From: Tetracentron sinense
Taxonomy: Eukaryota > Streptophyta > Magnoliopsida > Trochodendrales > Trochodendraceae
Assembly (NCBI GenBank): GCA_015143295.1
Contig: CM026566.1
Span: 6,311,072 to 6,375,071 of the forward strand
DNA length: 64,000 nucleotides
Reading direction: 5' to 3'
Part shown: positions 20,491 to 32,933 of the stretch, in pieces
Layout of the letters: each line of letters starts with the position of its first letter
Position numbering within the stretch: position 1 is the first letter of the stretch
The notes under the pieces: generated by a model
The model's database searches: none
What the model was told of the DNA's origin: nothing
The model's input: only the letters and a program-made list of their open reading frames with translations
Position numbers and translations under genes: made by a program

Positions 20491-23400
20491 CTAAGTATAG
20501 TATCTTTTGCCTTTGTCCATGTTGACGGGCTCTGGAAGGTCTTCGTCATCCATACATCTGAGTCGAAGGGCACTGCCTGAGAATTTGTCTCGGACGATGT
20601 ATGGGCCTTCATAGTTGGGAGTGAACTTGCCCGTTGGGTCAGGACGGTTCGGCAACATTTTTTGGAGAACCAGGTCACCGACCTTGATGCTTTTTAGCTT
20701 AACCTTTTTGTTGAATGCCCTAGCCATGCGCCTCTGATAGGCCTGAGAATGGTTAATGGCTTTCAGTCACCGCTCTTCAATCAGATTCTGCTGTTTATAT
20801 CAGGTCTGTGCCCATTCTGCTTCTGAGAGCTCTGCTTCCATTAACACCCGAAGTGATGGAATCTACACTCCGATGGAGAGGACTGCTTCCATGTCATAGG
20901 CCAGAGAGAATGGTGTTACCCCAGTTGAGGTTCGGATGGACGTTTTGTAGGCCATGAGTGCATAGAGGAGCATCTCATACCAGGCAAAGTACATGGTGGC
21001 CATTTTCTCGATGATTTTCTTTAGGTTCTTGTTGGCGGCTTCAACTGCACCATTGGTCTGTGCCCTGTATGCCGTAGAATTGTGATGTTGGATCTTGAAC
21101 TTTTGGCAGAGGTCAGTTATCCCCTTGTTCCCGAAGTTGAGAGCATTGTCTGTTACAAACTTATACTGGGTCCCATATTGGTAGATGATATCCCTTTTCA
21201 GAAAACGCTGAACCACTGAGGCTGTGACACTGGCATAAGAGGCTGCCTTGACCCATTTTGTGAAGTAATCGATCGCAACCAGAATGAATCAATGTCCGTT
21301 AGATGCTTTCGGAGCTATGGGTCCAATTATGTCGATGCCCCAAGCGGAGAATGGCCAAGGAGCAGTGAGATTGTGTAGCCTGGTTGGCGGTGCATTTACC
21401 CTGTCGGTGTAGATTTGGCACTGGTGGAACTTCTGTACGTGCTTGCAACAATCTGATTCCATGGTGGACCAGTAGTAGCCTAGCCTGAGTATCTTCTTAG
21501 ACAACATCAATCTGTTCATGTGTGGGCCGTAAGCTCCTTCATGAACTTCTTTGACTACCTCTGTTGCTTCACTGGTATCTAGGCATCTGAGCCAGAATAG
21601 TTTCGACGACCTCTTGTATGAGATGCCCCCTGATAGGACGAATTGAATGGCCAGTCTTCTGATTGCCCGACGGTCTGTCTTGGTAGCATCGAGAGGGAAG
21701 GTCCATTCCTCGAGGTACTGCTCGATGTCTGTATACCAAGGCTTGTTGTCTGATACCTCCTCGATCTGAAGGCAGTAGGCAGGTTGATCCTGTTGCTGAA
21801 TTTCAATCGGCCATAGTATGATGCCTGTAGGGATCTGTACCATGGAAGCGAGAGTGGCCAGTGTGTCGGCAAATCTCTTCTGGTTCCTGGACATGTGATA
21901 GAAGTTGATTCTTCTGAACTGACTGATTAGCAAATTTAGATAGGTCAAGTACGGGACTAGCCTTGCTTCTCGGATGACCCAAGATTCATTTGCCTGACAG
22001 ATTACTAAAGATGAGTCACCGTAGATGTCTACCTCTTCAATCCCGATGTCTAGAGCTTCTTTCAGTCCGGCTATGCCTCGTATTCTGCCTCATTGTTGGA
22101 GCATCTGAACTTCAGCTTAACTGAGATAGGGAGGTATGCTCCCTTAGGTGAGATCAGGACTGCTCCTACCCCATGCCCATGACAGTTGGGGGCTCTATCA
22201 AAGTACAACTCCCAGTCGGAGCACTCTTATTCGTCTGCTTCTACATACAGGATGACTTCATCTGGAAACCGATCATGTATAGACACGTAGTCCAGTGTTG
22301 GACTATGGGCAAGGTGATCTGCTATCACCTGCCCCTTGATTGACTTCTGTGTCATGTACGTGATATTGAATTCAGACAGCATCATAAGCCATTGGGCAGT
22401 CCTTCTGGTGGTGGCTGACTTTTCCAGTAAGTACTTGAGTAGGTCAATCCGGGAGATTAGGATTACCAGGTAAGAAAGTAGATAATGCCGGAGACGCTGA
22501 GTAGCCCAGACCAGTGCTAGACATGTCTTCTCAAGAGGGCTGTACCATTCTTTATTCTCTAGCAGGCGCTTACTGATGTAGTAGATGGCTTGCTTTGTTC
22601 TGCCTGTCTCGTCATGTTGTGCCAGGACATACCCCATGGAAGTTTCTTGTACTGAGATGTATAGTAGTAGGGGCCGTCCTGACGTAGAAGGTACAAGTAC
22701 TAGAGGATTAAGAAGATACTGCTTTATTCAGTCAAAGGCTTCCTGATATTCTGCTGTCCAGACTGTCGGTGTGTTCTTTCAGAAAAGCTTGAAAATCGGC
22801 TCGCAGATCGAAGTTAGCTAAGAGATGAACCGACTGATGTACTAAATTCTACCCAGGAAACAGTGGATCTCCTTTTCAGTTTGGGGTGCTGGCATTTCAA
22901 TGATAGCTCTGGCTTTAGCTGGATCGATCTCAATGGCTCTCTTGCTGACTATGAAGCCAATGAGCTTTCCTGATGAGGCTCTGAAGACACATTTGGCTGG
23001 ATTTAGTCTCAGGCCGAACTCTCTTAGTCTGTCACAGAGTCTCCTCAGGTCTTCTGGATGCTGCTCAGCAGTAGGAGACTTGATGATCATGTCATCCACA
23101 TAGATTTCAGTGGACTTGTGGATCATATCGTGGAACAAGGCTATCATGGCCCTCTGGTGGGTGGCCCCTGCATTCTTGAGTCCGAAGGGCATAACCTTAT
23201 AGCAGAATGTACCCCAAGGTGTGATAAAGGAGGTTTACTCAATGTCTTCTTCTGCCATCCTGATTTGGTTATATCCGGAGAAACCGTCCATGAGTGAGAG
23301 AGTCTCGTGCCTAGTAGTATTGTCGACCAGAATATCGATGTGTGGGAGAGGAAAGGTGTCTTTCTTGTTCAAATTTCGGTAGTCAATATACATTCGGACC

Positions 23401-23897
23401 TTACTGTCCTTCTTGGGTACCGGTACTGTGTTGGCTAACCACTCAGGATAGGTTACAACTGCCAGGAAGCTTGCGCTGATCTACTTTTCAACTTCTTCCT
23501 TAACCTTTTGTGACCATTGGGGCCTCATCCATCTCAGTTTCTACTTAACTGGTCTGACGTCAGGGTTTAGGGGCAGTCTGTGTACCACTAATGCTAGGTC
23601 TAAGCCTGACATATCTGTACAAGACCAGGCGAAAACATCATTATAGCTTCTCAGGAAACTGATCATAACTGATCTCTGTTGTGGGCTCATGCTTGTGCCG
23701 ATCTTATATAGCCGGGGGTTGTCTGTGGATCCCAGATTGACTATTTTAATGTCTTCCATGTTCAACTGTAGAAGTCCTTCGTTGTGCTCAAGGAGGTCTA
23801 GAATTTCCTGAGGTGGTTCTTCTTCCTGCTTTGAGTCATACTCTACTTCAGAGAGTTCAAGGAGGGTTTGAGGGGTTGCCCTATCAAAAGTAATTTC
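20491..23897 (-). pseudogene. G1 pol: RT, RNase H, second RNase H, integrase; degenerate
   Basis: Replication enzymes of a Tat-lineage gypsy element. In minus-strand order: RT N-terminus from 23897 (DVFAWS...HRLPLNP near 23600), RT core with FGLKNAGATHQ (about 23185) and intact catalytic YVDDM (about 23100), first RNase H (about 22640-22300, ending ADHLA), second archaeal-type RNase H (about 22210-21850, with ELYFD and NNEAEYEA), integrase zinc finger (H...CCKHVQKFHQC, about 21530-21425), integrase core with WGID (about 21340), VTDN (about 21150) and GAVEA (about 21050), and the C-terminal domain (LPNRPDPTGKF...PNYEGPY, about 20690-20590). It ends in a stop at 20491. Five or more stops or frameshifts are seen, e.g. 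two between 20728 and 20862, and shifts around 21949, 22226, 22640-22840 and 23193-23540. Each catalytic motif is recognisable but no full frame survives. Confidence 0.88.
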
Positions 23898-24250
23898 CTG
23901 GCAAATCAATTAGCTTCAGTTTAGTATGCTTATGATTGATATTTTGTTGGCTTCAGGACACTAGGCCTTCCAGGGGAAGAGTCCGTGTGATTTCGTCACT
24001 AACCGATATGAAATGTTTTTTTTTAAAACATGATTTTTGAGTCAAAACGTCTGATTTTCATTAAAAGAGATGACTGTTACAAAAAGACTCAAAAAAAAAG
24101 AGGCCAAGAGGCCTGACTTTTGGATTTTACAAATGTGAGCAAAAGAGAGATAGATGAAGGGGAAGGGTGATGCTTGGTCATTATTGTCTTGGACCAACCT
24201 GTCCTGCACTGTGCTTTCCCTGGCTTTGGCTGGCCTTGAGGGTGAGAGAC
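23898..24250 (-). other. Putative intron between PR and RT of G1
   Basis: On the minus strand this non-coding, T-rich stretch ends with TTGATTTGCCAG (acceptor base at 23898), about 20-25 bases after a TACTAAA branch-point-like sequence (23920-23926). The RT frame begins directly after. Ogre elements are known to carry an intron between protease and RT, which fits. The donor is not fixed; 24250 is approximate. Confidence 0.5.
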
Positions 24251-24559
24251 TCAATCTACTAACAGATTAGTGGCTGGCGACTGGAGGATGCTTTGGCGCT
24301 GTTGGAGAGGGTGCAGACTTGCTCTCCTGCTGGATATTCTGTTTTAGTAGCATCTTCGACAGCCAGCTCGTCGAACATCTAGGCCATGCTGAACACTTCT
24401 AAATTTGGAATCCTGAAGACTCAGCACTGGGCTGGGTAGTTAAGGCAACGGGTGTGGCGGAGGTTTCTGGGTAGGTTTCAAAGATTCCCACGGGGAAGGT
24501 TACAGAGATGTGTGGTCGGGGCTCAGGTTTCGCTACTGTTTTCTCTTCTTAGTCAGCTT

Positions 24560-25145
24560 GGAGAGGTAGTCCTTGTATCTGGGCTTGTATCCCAAGCCAT
24601 AGGGGATGTATAGTAAGGAGGCATGTATCTCTTCTTCATACCTTGATTCCTGGCACCAAGACCATACCCAGGCTGTAGTTCATTCTGAAAAATGATGGCA
24701 CTACTTATTTGTTTTGTTGTTCTACCTGGGTGATAGAACTAACCTGCTCGAACTGGAATGTCATGAAGGCAGTGCCTTGCCCCAGCTCTTGGACGTCGCT
24801 AAAGGAACTTGCCAACTCCTCAGAAGGGATGACGACTAGACAGTCATCCTGGATGAACTTAATTCTTTGGTGCAAATAGGAGGGAATGGCTCCGGCAGCG
24901 TGGATCCATGACCTCCCTAGGAGCAGGGTGAAAGATGCTGGCACGTTCACAACCTGAAAGTTTGTCAAGAACTGAGCTGGTCCGACCCCGATGGTCAGAT
25001 CGATTTCATCCAGGTTCTGCCTGGTGGTGTTATCAAAGGCCCTGATGGTCATGGGTCTCTTCTTCACTTGACTGAGGTCCAGACCTAGGTTCTACAGTGT
25101 GGAAATTGTGCAAACATTTAGGCCGGAACCATTGTCGATGAGCAC
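24560..25145 (-). pseudogene. G1 protease followed by G-patch-like segment
   Basis: Aspartic protease of the gypsy polyprotein, which would cleave Gag-Pol. The active-site region reads DNGSGLNV (about 25137-25114, minus). The fold continues through IRAFDNTTRQ and ends with the conserved LLGRSWIHAAGAIPS (about 24925-24880). An in-frame stop lies soon after the active site (about 25095), and the frame stops at 24705. Beyond it, in another frame, comes PGYGLGARNQG (about 24680-24645), which looks like the G-patch seen after the protease in Tat elements, then PYGLGYKP (about 24605) in a third frame. The coding sequence then fades towards the putative intron. The active-site Asp is retained; frame loss makes this a relic. 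Confidence 0.75.
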
Positions 25146-25149
25146 TGAT

Positions 25150-26085
25150 GATAACGTTCTATCCATGCACTGACAACGATGTACAAAGCCCGGGTATGAA
25201 CCTTGTCACTATCCAGTATTTCCTCCTCTGTGAAAAAGATGATTCTGGATTCGAGGATTTGCCTTACCATTTGCCCCAGCTTCTCGGGCGTTATGTCTGG
25301 TGTTACGTGGACATTACTAAATACTCAGAGCAGTTGCTTCCTGTGATGCTTTGAAGTGAGAAGAAGACCCAAGATGGATATCTGTGCTGGGACCTTGCTC
25401 AATTATTGAGCGATATTGAATTCCTTCGCTTTTCCTAGGATTTTCAATAAAACTACCGAATCAGGTGCTTTCTTCTACAGGTTTGGCACCTCTGCTTCAT
25501 CTTTCTCTTTCTCTGCACTCTTCACCTTTGCTGGCTTAGTTACGGGAGGTTGATATACCTGGCCAGATCTGGTTAGGTTGGCAATGCTCTCGCTCTCAAG
25601 GATGAGAGAGCAGAGAGCGAGTACTCGATTGAGGTTGAGGTTGAAGGGAGGCTTTGGGATGTAGGGGATCCGGACAGGGCCTGAAGAGGTTGAGGCTTGA
25701 GCTGGAGCTGTGGGCTAATTTGCGAGGTAAGGGATAGTATAGACGATATGTTCGAGGATAGGTATTTGGGTTGGAGACTGAATAGTCTGTATGTTTGACT
25801 GGGGGAAGGGGATTATGACAGGTGATCGGTAAGAGGGTCTGATGATGCCATCATCAATTACGGGTGTGCTGGGTCCTGGCTGCCTTGCCCTGGGCTCTTC
25901 TCACTAAATAAAATTGATTTGATTGCTATGTGGGGGCAGTGGCACCTGATTGATGCTGGTGTTGCTGGGGGCCAGCTCAACCCTTCTATGATCCAAGAGG
26001 TCATGGATAGCACACTTTAGGCCTATGCAATAGTTTGTAACATGGCCCGGGCCTCTGTGAAAGGCGCAGTGATGATCGGCATTAT
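25150..26085 (-). pseudogene. G1 gag C-terminal part with zinc knuckle
   Basis: Right after the copy B insertion the minus strand encodes HHCAFHRGPGHVTNYC (about 26075-26027), a CX3HX4HX4C-type nucleic-acid-binding knuckle of Tat Gag, then LKCAIHDLLD. A Pro-rich linker follows towards the protease. Several stops interrupt it (near 25920, 25730 and 25480). The conserved part just before the protease is readable near 25330-25180 (VTPDITPEKL). The protein would package RNA in virus-like particles. The other half of gag is at 39181-40535. Confidence 0.7.
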
Positions 26086-26090
26086 AGTTC

Positions 26091-27574
26091 TGTTAGCCTT
26101 AGGGTTACAACCATAAGTACTCCTAATAATTTTGATAATAACATAATAATATAATGAAATATTTGGTAATAATAAACTCGTTTAAGTGTGTGAATATTTC
26201 AGATTACATAAAGTTGATAGCACTCCAATCATGAAAAACAAAGGATGGAAATTACCCAAGAGGAAGTTCAACTCAATACAAGATGAAGATTCAAGAAGAG
26301 ACCTTAGTCCAAATCAAGATCATTGAAGACAAAATGCAAAATCACAAGAACCAAGTCAAGCCAAGATCATCTCTCATCATTCTAAATGTATTCACTTGTT
26401 ATTCTGAGAATGTATAAGGACTTATGTAAGAAGTTCTCAAAAGAAAGGTGAAGTGAATAAGCTCAAGAATCATAGATTGACCATAAGAGCCTAGGATACC
26501 TTTTTAAAAAATCATCCTAAAGCTCTAATTCATCATAAAATTACGATAAGAGTATAGCCAATTGACCTAGGAAATCAATCACATCCCTTCGATCTGATCC
26601 TAGACTGAATTCAGAATATTTACTCTGAATTCGTCGACGAATTCTCTAGGAAGATCAAATTCGGCGACGAAGTCATGACAGAATGTTCTTAATTCAGTTC
26701 TGCCTCTTGATTTCGGCGACGAAATCTTTGGTTGGGTTAAGATTCGGCGACGAAATCGTTTCATGATTTTTTGAATTCGGTGATGAACTCAAGTGGGAAC
26801 TCCACTTCGTCGACGAAATCATGTCTGAAACAGAATATTTTTATAACTGCTAGTTTGCAACGGACCTCAAAGCATTTAATACTTCCCCAACGGCACTATT
26901 GGATCAAATGCTATAAAAGGAGTTCTTTTATGAACAAATAATAACTCTTGATCACTGCAATAACTCCTATTGATCCCTCATTCATTGCTATTGATTTTCA
27001 CTCACTTTCACACTTAGAAAATCCCCAAAGTTTCTCTTGAGCTCATTCAATTCACATTTTCTTTAAGAGACTTTATTAGAGTTTGTATTTCACTCTTATC
27101 CAGCTCATTTAAGGAGCTTTGTATTCGGATTTTCAATCCAAAACTTATTTATTGAGAGTGGTCAAGAATCCAGGATTCTTGCACTGAAGTTGTTGCTTTA
27201 GTTATATCAAGAGAGGGTTGTGCTCTTGAGAGGTTTTCAGCTCGGCCTAAAGGAGAGCTTGTAAGGTAATATCTCAACCTGTAAGAGAGATTCTAAAGGT
27301 TTGGACTCCACTTGTGAGGGAGCTTGTACGATTAAGGAATCGTGGTGAATCCTCTAGCTGGAAGCTGAGGCGAGGAGTAGGCTAGATTGCTGAACCTCGT
27401 AAACAAATCTTGAGTTTGCATCCTCCTTATCTCTTCTCTCTTTTCTTTAAATATTCTACAGTTCAGCTTGTTGCATATCTAACTTTATTCCACACTTTTG
27501 AAACTGTAGTTTAATTTTTTATTGCTGCCATAGACCCTATTCACCCCCCCTTTAGGGTCATCACCTGGCCAACA
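26091..27574 (+). repeat. 5' LTR of copy B
   Basis: TGTTAGCCTTAGGG to CTGGCCAACA. Six TTCGNCGACGAA motifs (about 26629-26817) precede TATAAAAGG (about 26922). It contains the uninterrupted target (around 26278-26285) into which the solo LTR went in the 3' LTR, so it serves as the empty site. Confidence 0.94.
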
Positions 27575-27576
27575 AT

Positions 27577-27589
27577 TAGTTTCAGAGCC
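27577..27589 (+). other. Primer binding site of copy B, degenerate
   Basis: TAGTTTCAGAGCC, two substitutions away from the Met-tRNA site TGGTATCAGAGCC, at the expected offset from the LTR. Confidence 0.8.
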
Positions 27590-27634
27590 TAATACTCTAA
27601 TTAGATCTAAACAATCTGAGTAATCGATTTTATT

Positions 27635-30600
27635 ATGGCAAACAATGTATTTACAACAAGCTTAGGAGAAGGACAGTCCACCACTAGATCACCATTGTTT
27701 AATGGAGAAAATTATAACTATTGGAAAACTAGGATGATGTATTACATTCAAGCTCTAGATTATGAGTGTTGGAGAGTAATAGTCAATGGCCCTCATCTTC
27801 TCACAAAAACTGTGGATGATGTCAGAATTCCTAAGGTAGAGGAAGAATGGAATGAAGCTGACACTAAGCTCATTCAAATCAATGCTAAAGCTATTAGCAA
27901 CCTCTACTATGCTTTAAGTCCCAAAAAATTTAACTGAGTTTTTGGATGTGACTCTCTGCTAAAGAAATATGGGATAAACTAAAAGTCACCTATGAAGGGA
28001 CTAATCAGGTTAAAGAAGAAAAGATTAGCATGCTTGTTCACAAGTATGAATTATTTAAAATGGAAAAAGAAGAATCTATCGGTGAAGTGTATTCTAATGC
28101 CCAAATTTTGAGAAAGATTTTAAGATCATTGCCCAAGGAATGGACTCCAAAAGTAACAGCAATCCAAGAAGCTAAGGACCTCACCAAATTGCCTATGGAT
28201 GAGTTGCTGAGATCTCTTATGACTCATGAAGTCATAATGAAGGATCAAATGCCTGATGAACCTAGAACCAAGAAAGGTCAGGCACTCAAGTCTACTAAAG
28301 TTGAAATCAGTGATGAGGAAACCAGCAGTGATGAAGATATAGCCTTGATGGCTAGAAGGTTCAAAAGGTTCCTCAAGCATAAGAAGAACTTCAAAAAGAG
28401 ACCATACAAGAAGGAGTTCTCAAAAGAAGTGAACAAAGCTGAATCTAGCAAGAAGGAACCTCTTACCTGTTATGAATGTAAGAAGCCAGGCCACATAAGG
28501 ACTGACTGCCCTTAACTCAAGAAAAGCCAAAAGTACAAGAAGAAGGCTGTGATGGCAATTGGAATGACTCAGAGGGATGCAAAACAGGAGATTCATGTGA
28601 TGACGAAGTGGCAAATTTGTGCCTCATGGCAAATGAGGATGAGGTAACTTCTTCCCCAAACGATTCTCTCTTATATGATGAAATAAGAGAAGCATTTGAT
28701 GAACTTTATATTGAATTTGGTAGAATAGCTAAATTAAATAAATCCTTTAAAAGGGAAATTCACGCTCTCTCACAATCACGTGAAAATCTACAAAAAGAAA
28801 AGAGTGTGTTAGCCATTAAGAATGATGAATTGAGTAAGAAATTAAATTATATTAAAAATGTTCCTCATAACTCACCATGTGAATGTGATGAGTTAAAAGT
28901 TAAAGTTAATGATTTGACCAATACTGTCCTCACATTCACAAATGGTCAAAAGAACCCAGAAAGACTTATAGGACAGCAAAGATGTGTTTTTAACAAGGCT
29001 AGACTTGGTTATAATATTTTTTCAAAACAAAAAGATTATCAAAACTTCTTTACAAAATTAAGTAGTCACCAAACTCCACCATCTACCTCATTTTATAATG
29101 GTAAAATAATTAGAAAAGTTTGGATTCCAAAAGGAATATCTTCTATTTCAAAAAGTAACCATAAAGGACCAAGAATGATATGGGTTCCCAAGGGAACTAA
29201 TCCTCTCAAACCACAACCCAGATCACTTTGGGTACCATCCAAAACTGTTTGGGTATCGGGTGGAAAGTATCTTGGAGTTACTTGAATTGGATGTGTAGGT
29301 ATGCTTCAAATCAAGAACTTTCAAGACAACATGGTTCTTGGATAATGGATGCTCAAGACATATGACCGGGAACAAGAAACTATTTGCATCAATCACTCCA
29401 AAGGATGGCGGTCATGTAACATTTGGAGACATTGCTAAAAGGAAGATCATTGGCATAGGTAACATTGGTAAGAATAAATCCATTTTTATTGAGAATGTAC
29501 TACTTGTTGATGGCCTCAAGCATAATCTCATTAGTATTAGTCAACTTTTTGATAAGGGGCTAAATGTTTCATTCAAGTCAAATATCTGCATGATTAAGGA
29601 TAAAGACAATCTAAATACTTTGTTTCTAGCACATAGAAATGAAAATGTTTATACCTTAGATTTTGATGAACTTAAATCTCAAAACATGATATGTTTCTCT
29701 GCTATAGATGAAACTAACTGGTTATGGCATAGGAGACTAGGACATGCTAGTATGGATCTTTTGTCTAAACTCTCTAAAAATGAATTAGGTAAAGGTAATC
29801 TAAAGCTAAATTTATCAAAGACAAAATCTGTGATGCTTGTCAACTTGAAAAACAAATAAAATCTTCATTTTAAACCAAGAAAATGATTTCTACCACTAGG
29901 CCCTTAGAACTTTTGCATATGGATCTTTTTGGCCCAAATGAAGTAGCAAGCCTAGTTGGAAAAACGTATGCTTTTGTTATAGTGGATGATTTTTCAAGAT
30001 ATTCATGGGTACTATTTCTCTCTCATAAAAATGAAGCACCTTATCTATTTAAAATTTTTTGTAAAATAGTTCAAAATGAGAAAAAGTTATTCTATTAACA
30101 ACATACGAAGTGATAGAGGAGGAGAATTTAAAAATAAAGAACTTGAATCATTTTGTGATGAAAATAGTTTTAATCATAATTTTTTAGCACTTAGAACTCC
30201 ACAACAAAATGGTGTAGTAGAAAAAAAGAATAGATCTCTTCAAGAAATGGCTAGAACAATGCTTAATGAAAATAAATTACCAAATTATTTTTGGGTTGAA
30301 GCCATTAACACTTCATGCTATGTAATTAATAGAGTTGTTATAAGAAATAAACTAAATAAAAATCCCTATGAGCTTTGGAATGGAAGAATCCCTAATATAA
30401 GTTATTTTAAGGTGTTTGGATGTAAATGCTTCATACTCAAAGATAAACAATATCTTAAGAATTTGATGCTAAATCTATGGAAGGAATCTTTTTAGGATAC
30501 TCTACTAATAGCAAAGCTTATAGAGTGTTTAATAAGAAATCATTAATTGTTGAAGAATCAATTCACGTAGTTTTTGATGAATCAAATCCTTTTAACAAAA

Positions 30601-32413
30601 TCAATACTGATATGAATGATGAAATTGATAATCCTCCAAAAGCAATATCTAATTTAGAAATCAACAAAGAAAATAAAAATGATCAAGAAAAAGAAAAATC
30701 AAGTAACAACTCCATTGAAATAGATAATGAAAAAGAAATTGAAAAGGAAGAATCCTATCAACTTCCTAAAGCTTGGAAATTAATAAAAGATCACCCTAAG
30801 AATCTAATATTTGATAATATGGAATAAGGGGTTAGAACAAGAAGAAATCTAATGAATCTTGCTTTCCTAAGTCAAATTGAACCTAAAAATGCCTTAGAAG
30901 CTATTGAAGATGAATCATGGGGCATTGCTATGCAAGAAGAGTTAAATCAATTTGAGAGAAATCAAGTTTGAGATCTAGTACCTAAACCAAATGATAAATC
31001 TATTATTTGAACAAAATGGGTATTCAGAAATAAAAAGGATGAAAATGGGAATGTAGTTAAAAACAAAGCAAGATTAGTAGCTCAAGGTTACAACCAAGAA
31101 GAGGGGATTAATTATGATGAAACATTTACCCTGGTTGCTAGACTAGAAGCTATAAGAATGTTACTTGCATTTGCTAGTCATAAAGAGTTTAAATTATATC
31201 AAATGGATGTAAAAAGTGCATTTCTAAATGGGTACATTAATGAAGAAGTGTATGTAAATCAACCACCTTGCTTTGAAAATCATAAATTCTCTAATCATGT
31301 ATTTAAGCTAACTAAAGCCTTATATGGATTAAAGCAAGCTCCAAGAGCTTGGTATGATAAGCTAAGTAGCTTCTTAATTGAAAATGGATTCACAAGAGGT
31401 AAAATTGACACAACTTTATTCATAATGATCAAAAATGATGAATACTAATAATTCAAATCTATGTAGATGACATCATATTTGGATCAACAAATGAATCTCT
31501 TTGTAGAATGTTTGCTAACACAATGCAAAAAGAGATTAAAATGAGCATGATGGGTGAATTAACATTTTTCTTAGGACTTCAAATCAAACAAACCAAATAA
31601 GGAACCTTCGTTAATCAAGCTAAATATACTAAAGAACAACTTAAAAAGTTTGGAATAGAAAACACTAAAATAATGGATACTCTTATGAGTCCATCAACCA
31701 AACTTGATAAGAATGAAAAAGGGAAAAATATTGATGAAAAGCTGTATAGAGGCATGATTGGAAGTCTTTTGTATCTCACTGCAAGTAGACCTAACATTAT
31801 GTTCATTGTCTGCATTTGTGCAAGATTCCAATCCTGTCCAAAAGAATCTCACTTAACTGCTGTAAAAAGAATCTTTAGATACTTGCTTGGAACAATTGAT
31901 TTAGGCTTATGGTATCCAAAAGACATAAACTTAGATCTAATAAGCTATTCAGATCCAGACTTTGCTGGATGCAAAGTAGATAGAAAAAGCACTAGTGGAA
32001 CTTGTCACTTTTTAGGACATTCTCTTGTTTCATGGTTTAGTAAGAAACAAAATTCAGTGGCCTTATCCACAGCTGAGGCTGATTACATGGCGGCTGGACT
32101 TTGTTGTGCTCAAACTCTCTACATGAAACAACAGCTAGAAGATTTTAAACTTATCTATACTAAAATTCTTATTAAGTGTGATAATACAAGTGCAATTTCC
32201 ATGACTAAGAATCTCATTCAGCACTCAAGAACTAAACACGTAGAAATAAGATATCACTTTATTAGAGATCATGTGCAAAATGGAAATGTTATCTTGGAAT
32301 TTGTTGATACTATTAATCAGCTTGCTGATCTCTTTACCAAACCTCTACAATCTGATAGGTTCAGTGCTTTGAGAAGAGAATTGGGAATGACTAGTCAAAA
32401 TGATCTAACTTAA
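27635..32413 (+). pseudogene. gag-pol of Sirevirus copy B, degenerate
   Basis: Begins with ATG at 27635. Gag N-terminus (NGENYNYWKTRM) is open to a TGA at 27935, then shifts. Gag carries a 51-bp in-frame deletion relative to copy A near 28085. The zinc knuckle CYECKKPGHIRTDCP (about 28468-28512) is intact and followed by TAA. The gag frame ends in TGA at about 29283, as in copy A; protease [10 protein letters not shown] (about 29340) is in another frame and has Asn for Ser after the catalytic Asp. Integrase zinc region about 29730-29840, core about 29900-30240 (VDDFSRYSW, RSDRGGEF, QQNGVVE). RT about 30900-31800 with intact YVDD (31460-31471), but a one-base deletion just before it breaks the frame. 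RNase H (about 32080-32350) is open to the TAA at 32411. Overall better kept than copy A but non-functional. Confidence 0.9.
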
Positions 32414-32588
32414 TCAAGATCAAAAGTAATCAAAAATTGAAATCTTTGATTTGATCTACCTATAACTTGCTGGATTGTTTAATAGATTGATTTGAATACG
32501 TTATGATAATTTTAGATGTCTTGTTGAATCTCAAAGGAAAACAGGTAGAAAACTAAAAAGAAATCAATTCTTCATATTTAGGACTGAA

Positions 32589-32815
32589 TTCGGCGACGAA
32601 TTCAATCTAGAATATGATTTCGGCGACGAATCTTTGGGAAATATAGAAAATAGAATGTTTTCTGTACCCATTTCAGTGACAAAACTAGATGAGTCATCCA
32701 TTTCGTCGACGAAGTCAATCCGAAATTAAATACATTAGGGCTCCCAACTCAATTTCGGCGACGAAATCAGGGACGAAACCCATTTCGGCGACGAATTGAG
32801 TTGTGTGTATAAATA
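32589..32815 (+). promoter_or_regulatory. Candidate internal promoter of ORF3 in copy B
   Basis: Six LTR-type palindromes start at 32589, 32619, 32672, 32702, 32754 and 32784. Five match TTCG[GT]CGACGAA exactly; the third is TTCAGTGACAAA. TATAAATA follows at 32808-32815, and the ORF3 ATG is at 32934. The arrangement is the same as in copy A. Confidence 0.62.
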
Positions 32816-32933
32816 GTAACCCCCAAAATCCAAACTTTTTCAACCTAATCTTTCCCTCTAAAGTCCCTATTCCATTGCTCGTACACCCTTCTTTGTTCCA
32901 AGATCTAGCAAATCTTCCCAAATCTCTTGGAAA

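Noticed and set aside
24042-24254. Small hydrophobic-ended ORF (70 codons)
   Set aside because: It lies across the end of coding sequence and the putative intron of G1; the hydrophobic stretch comes from T-rich non-coding DNA.
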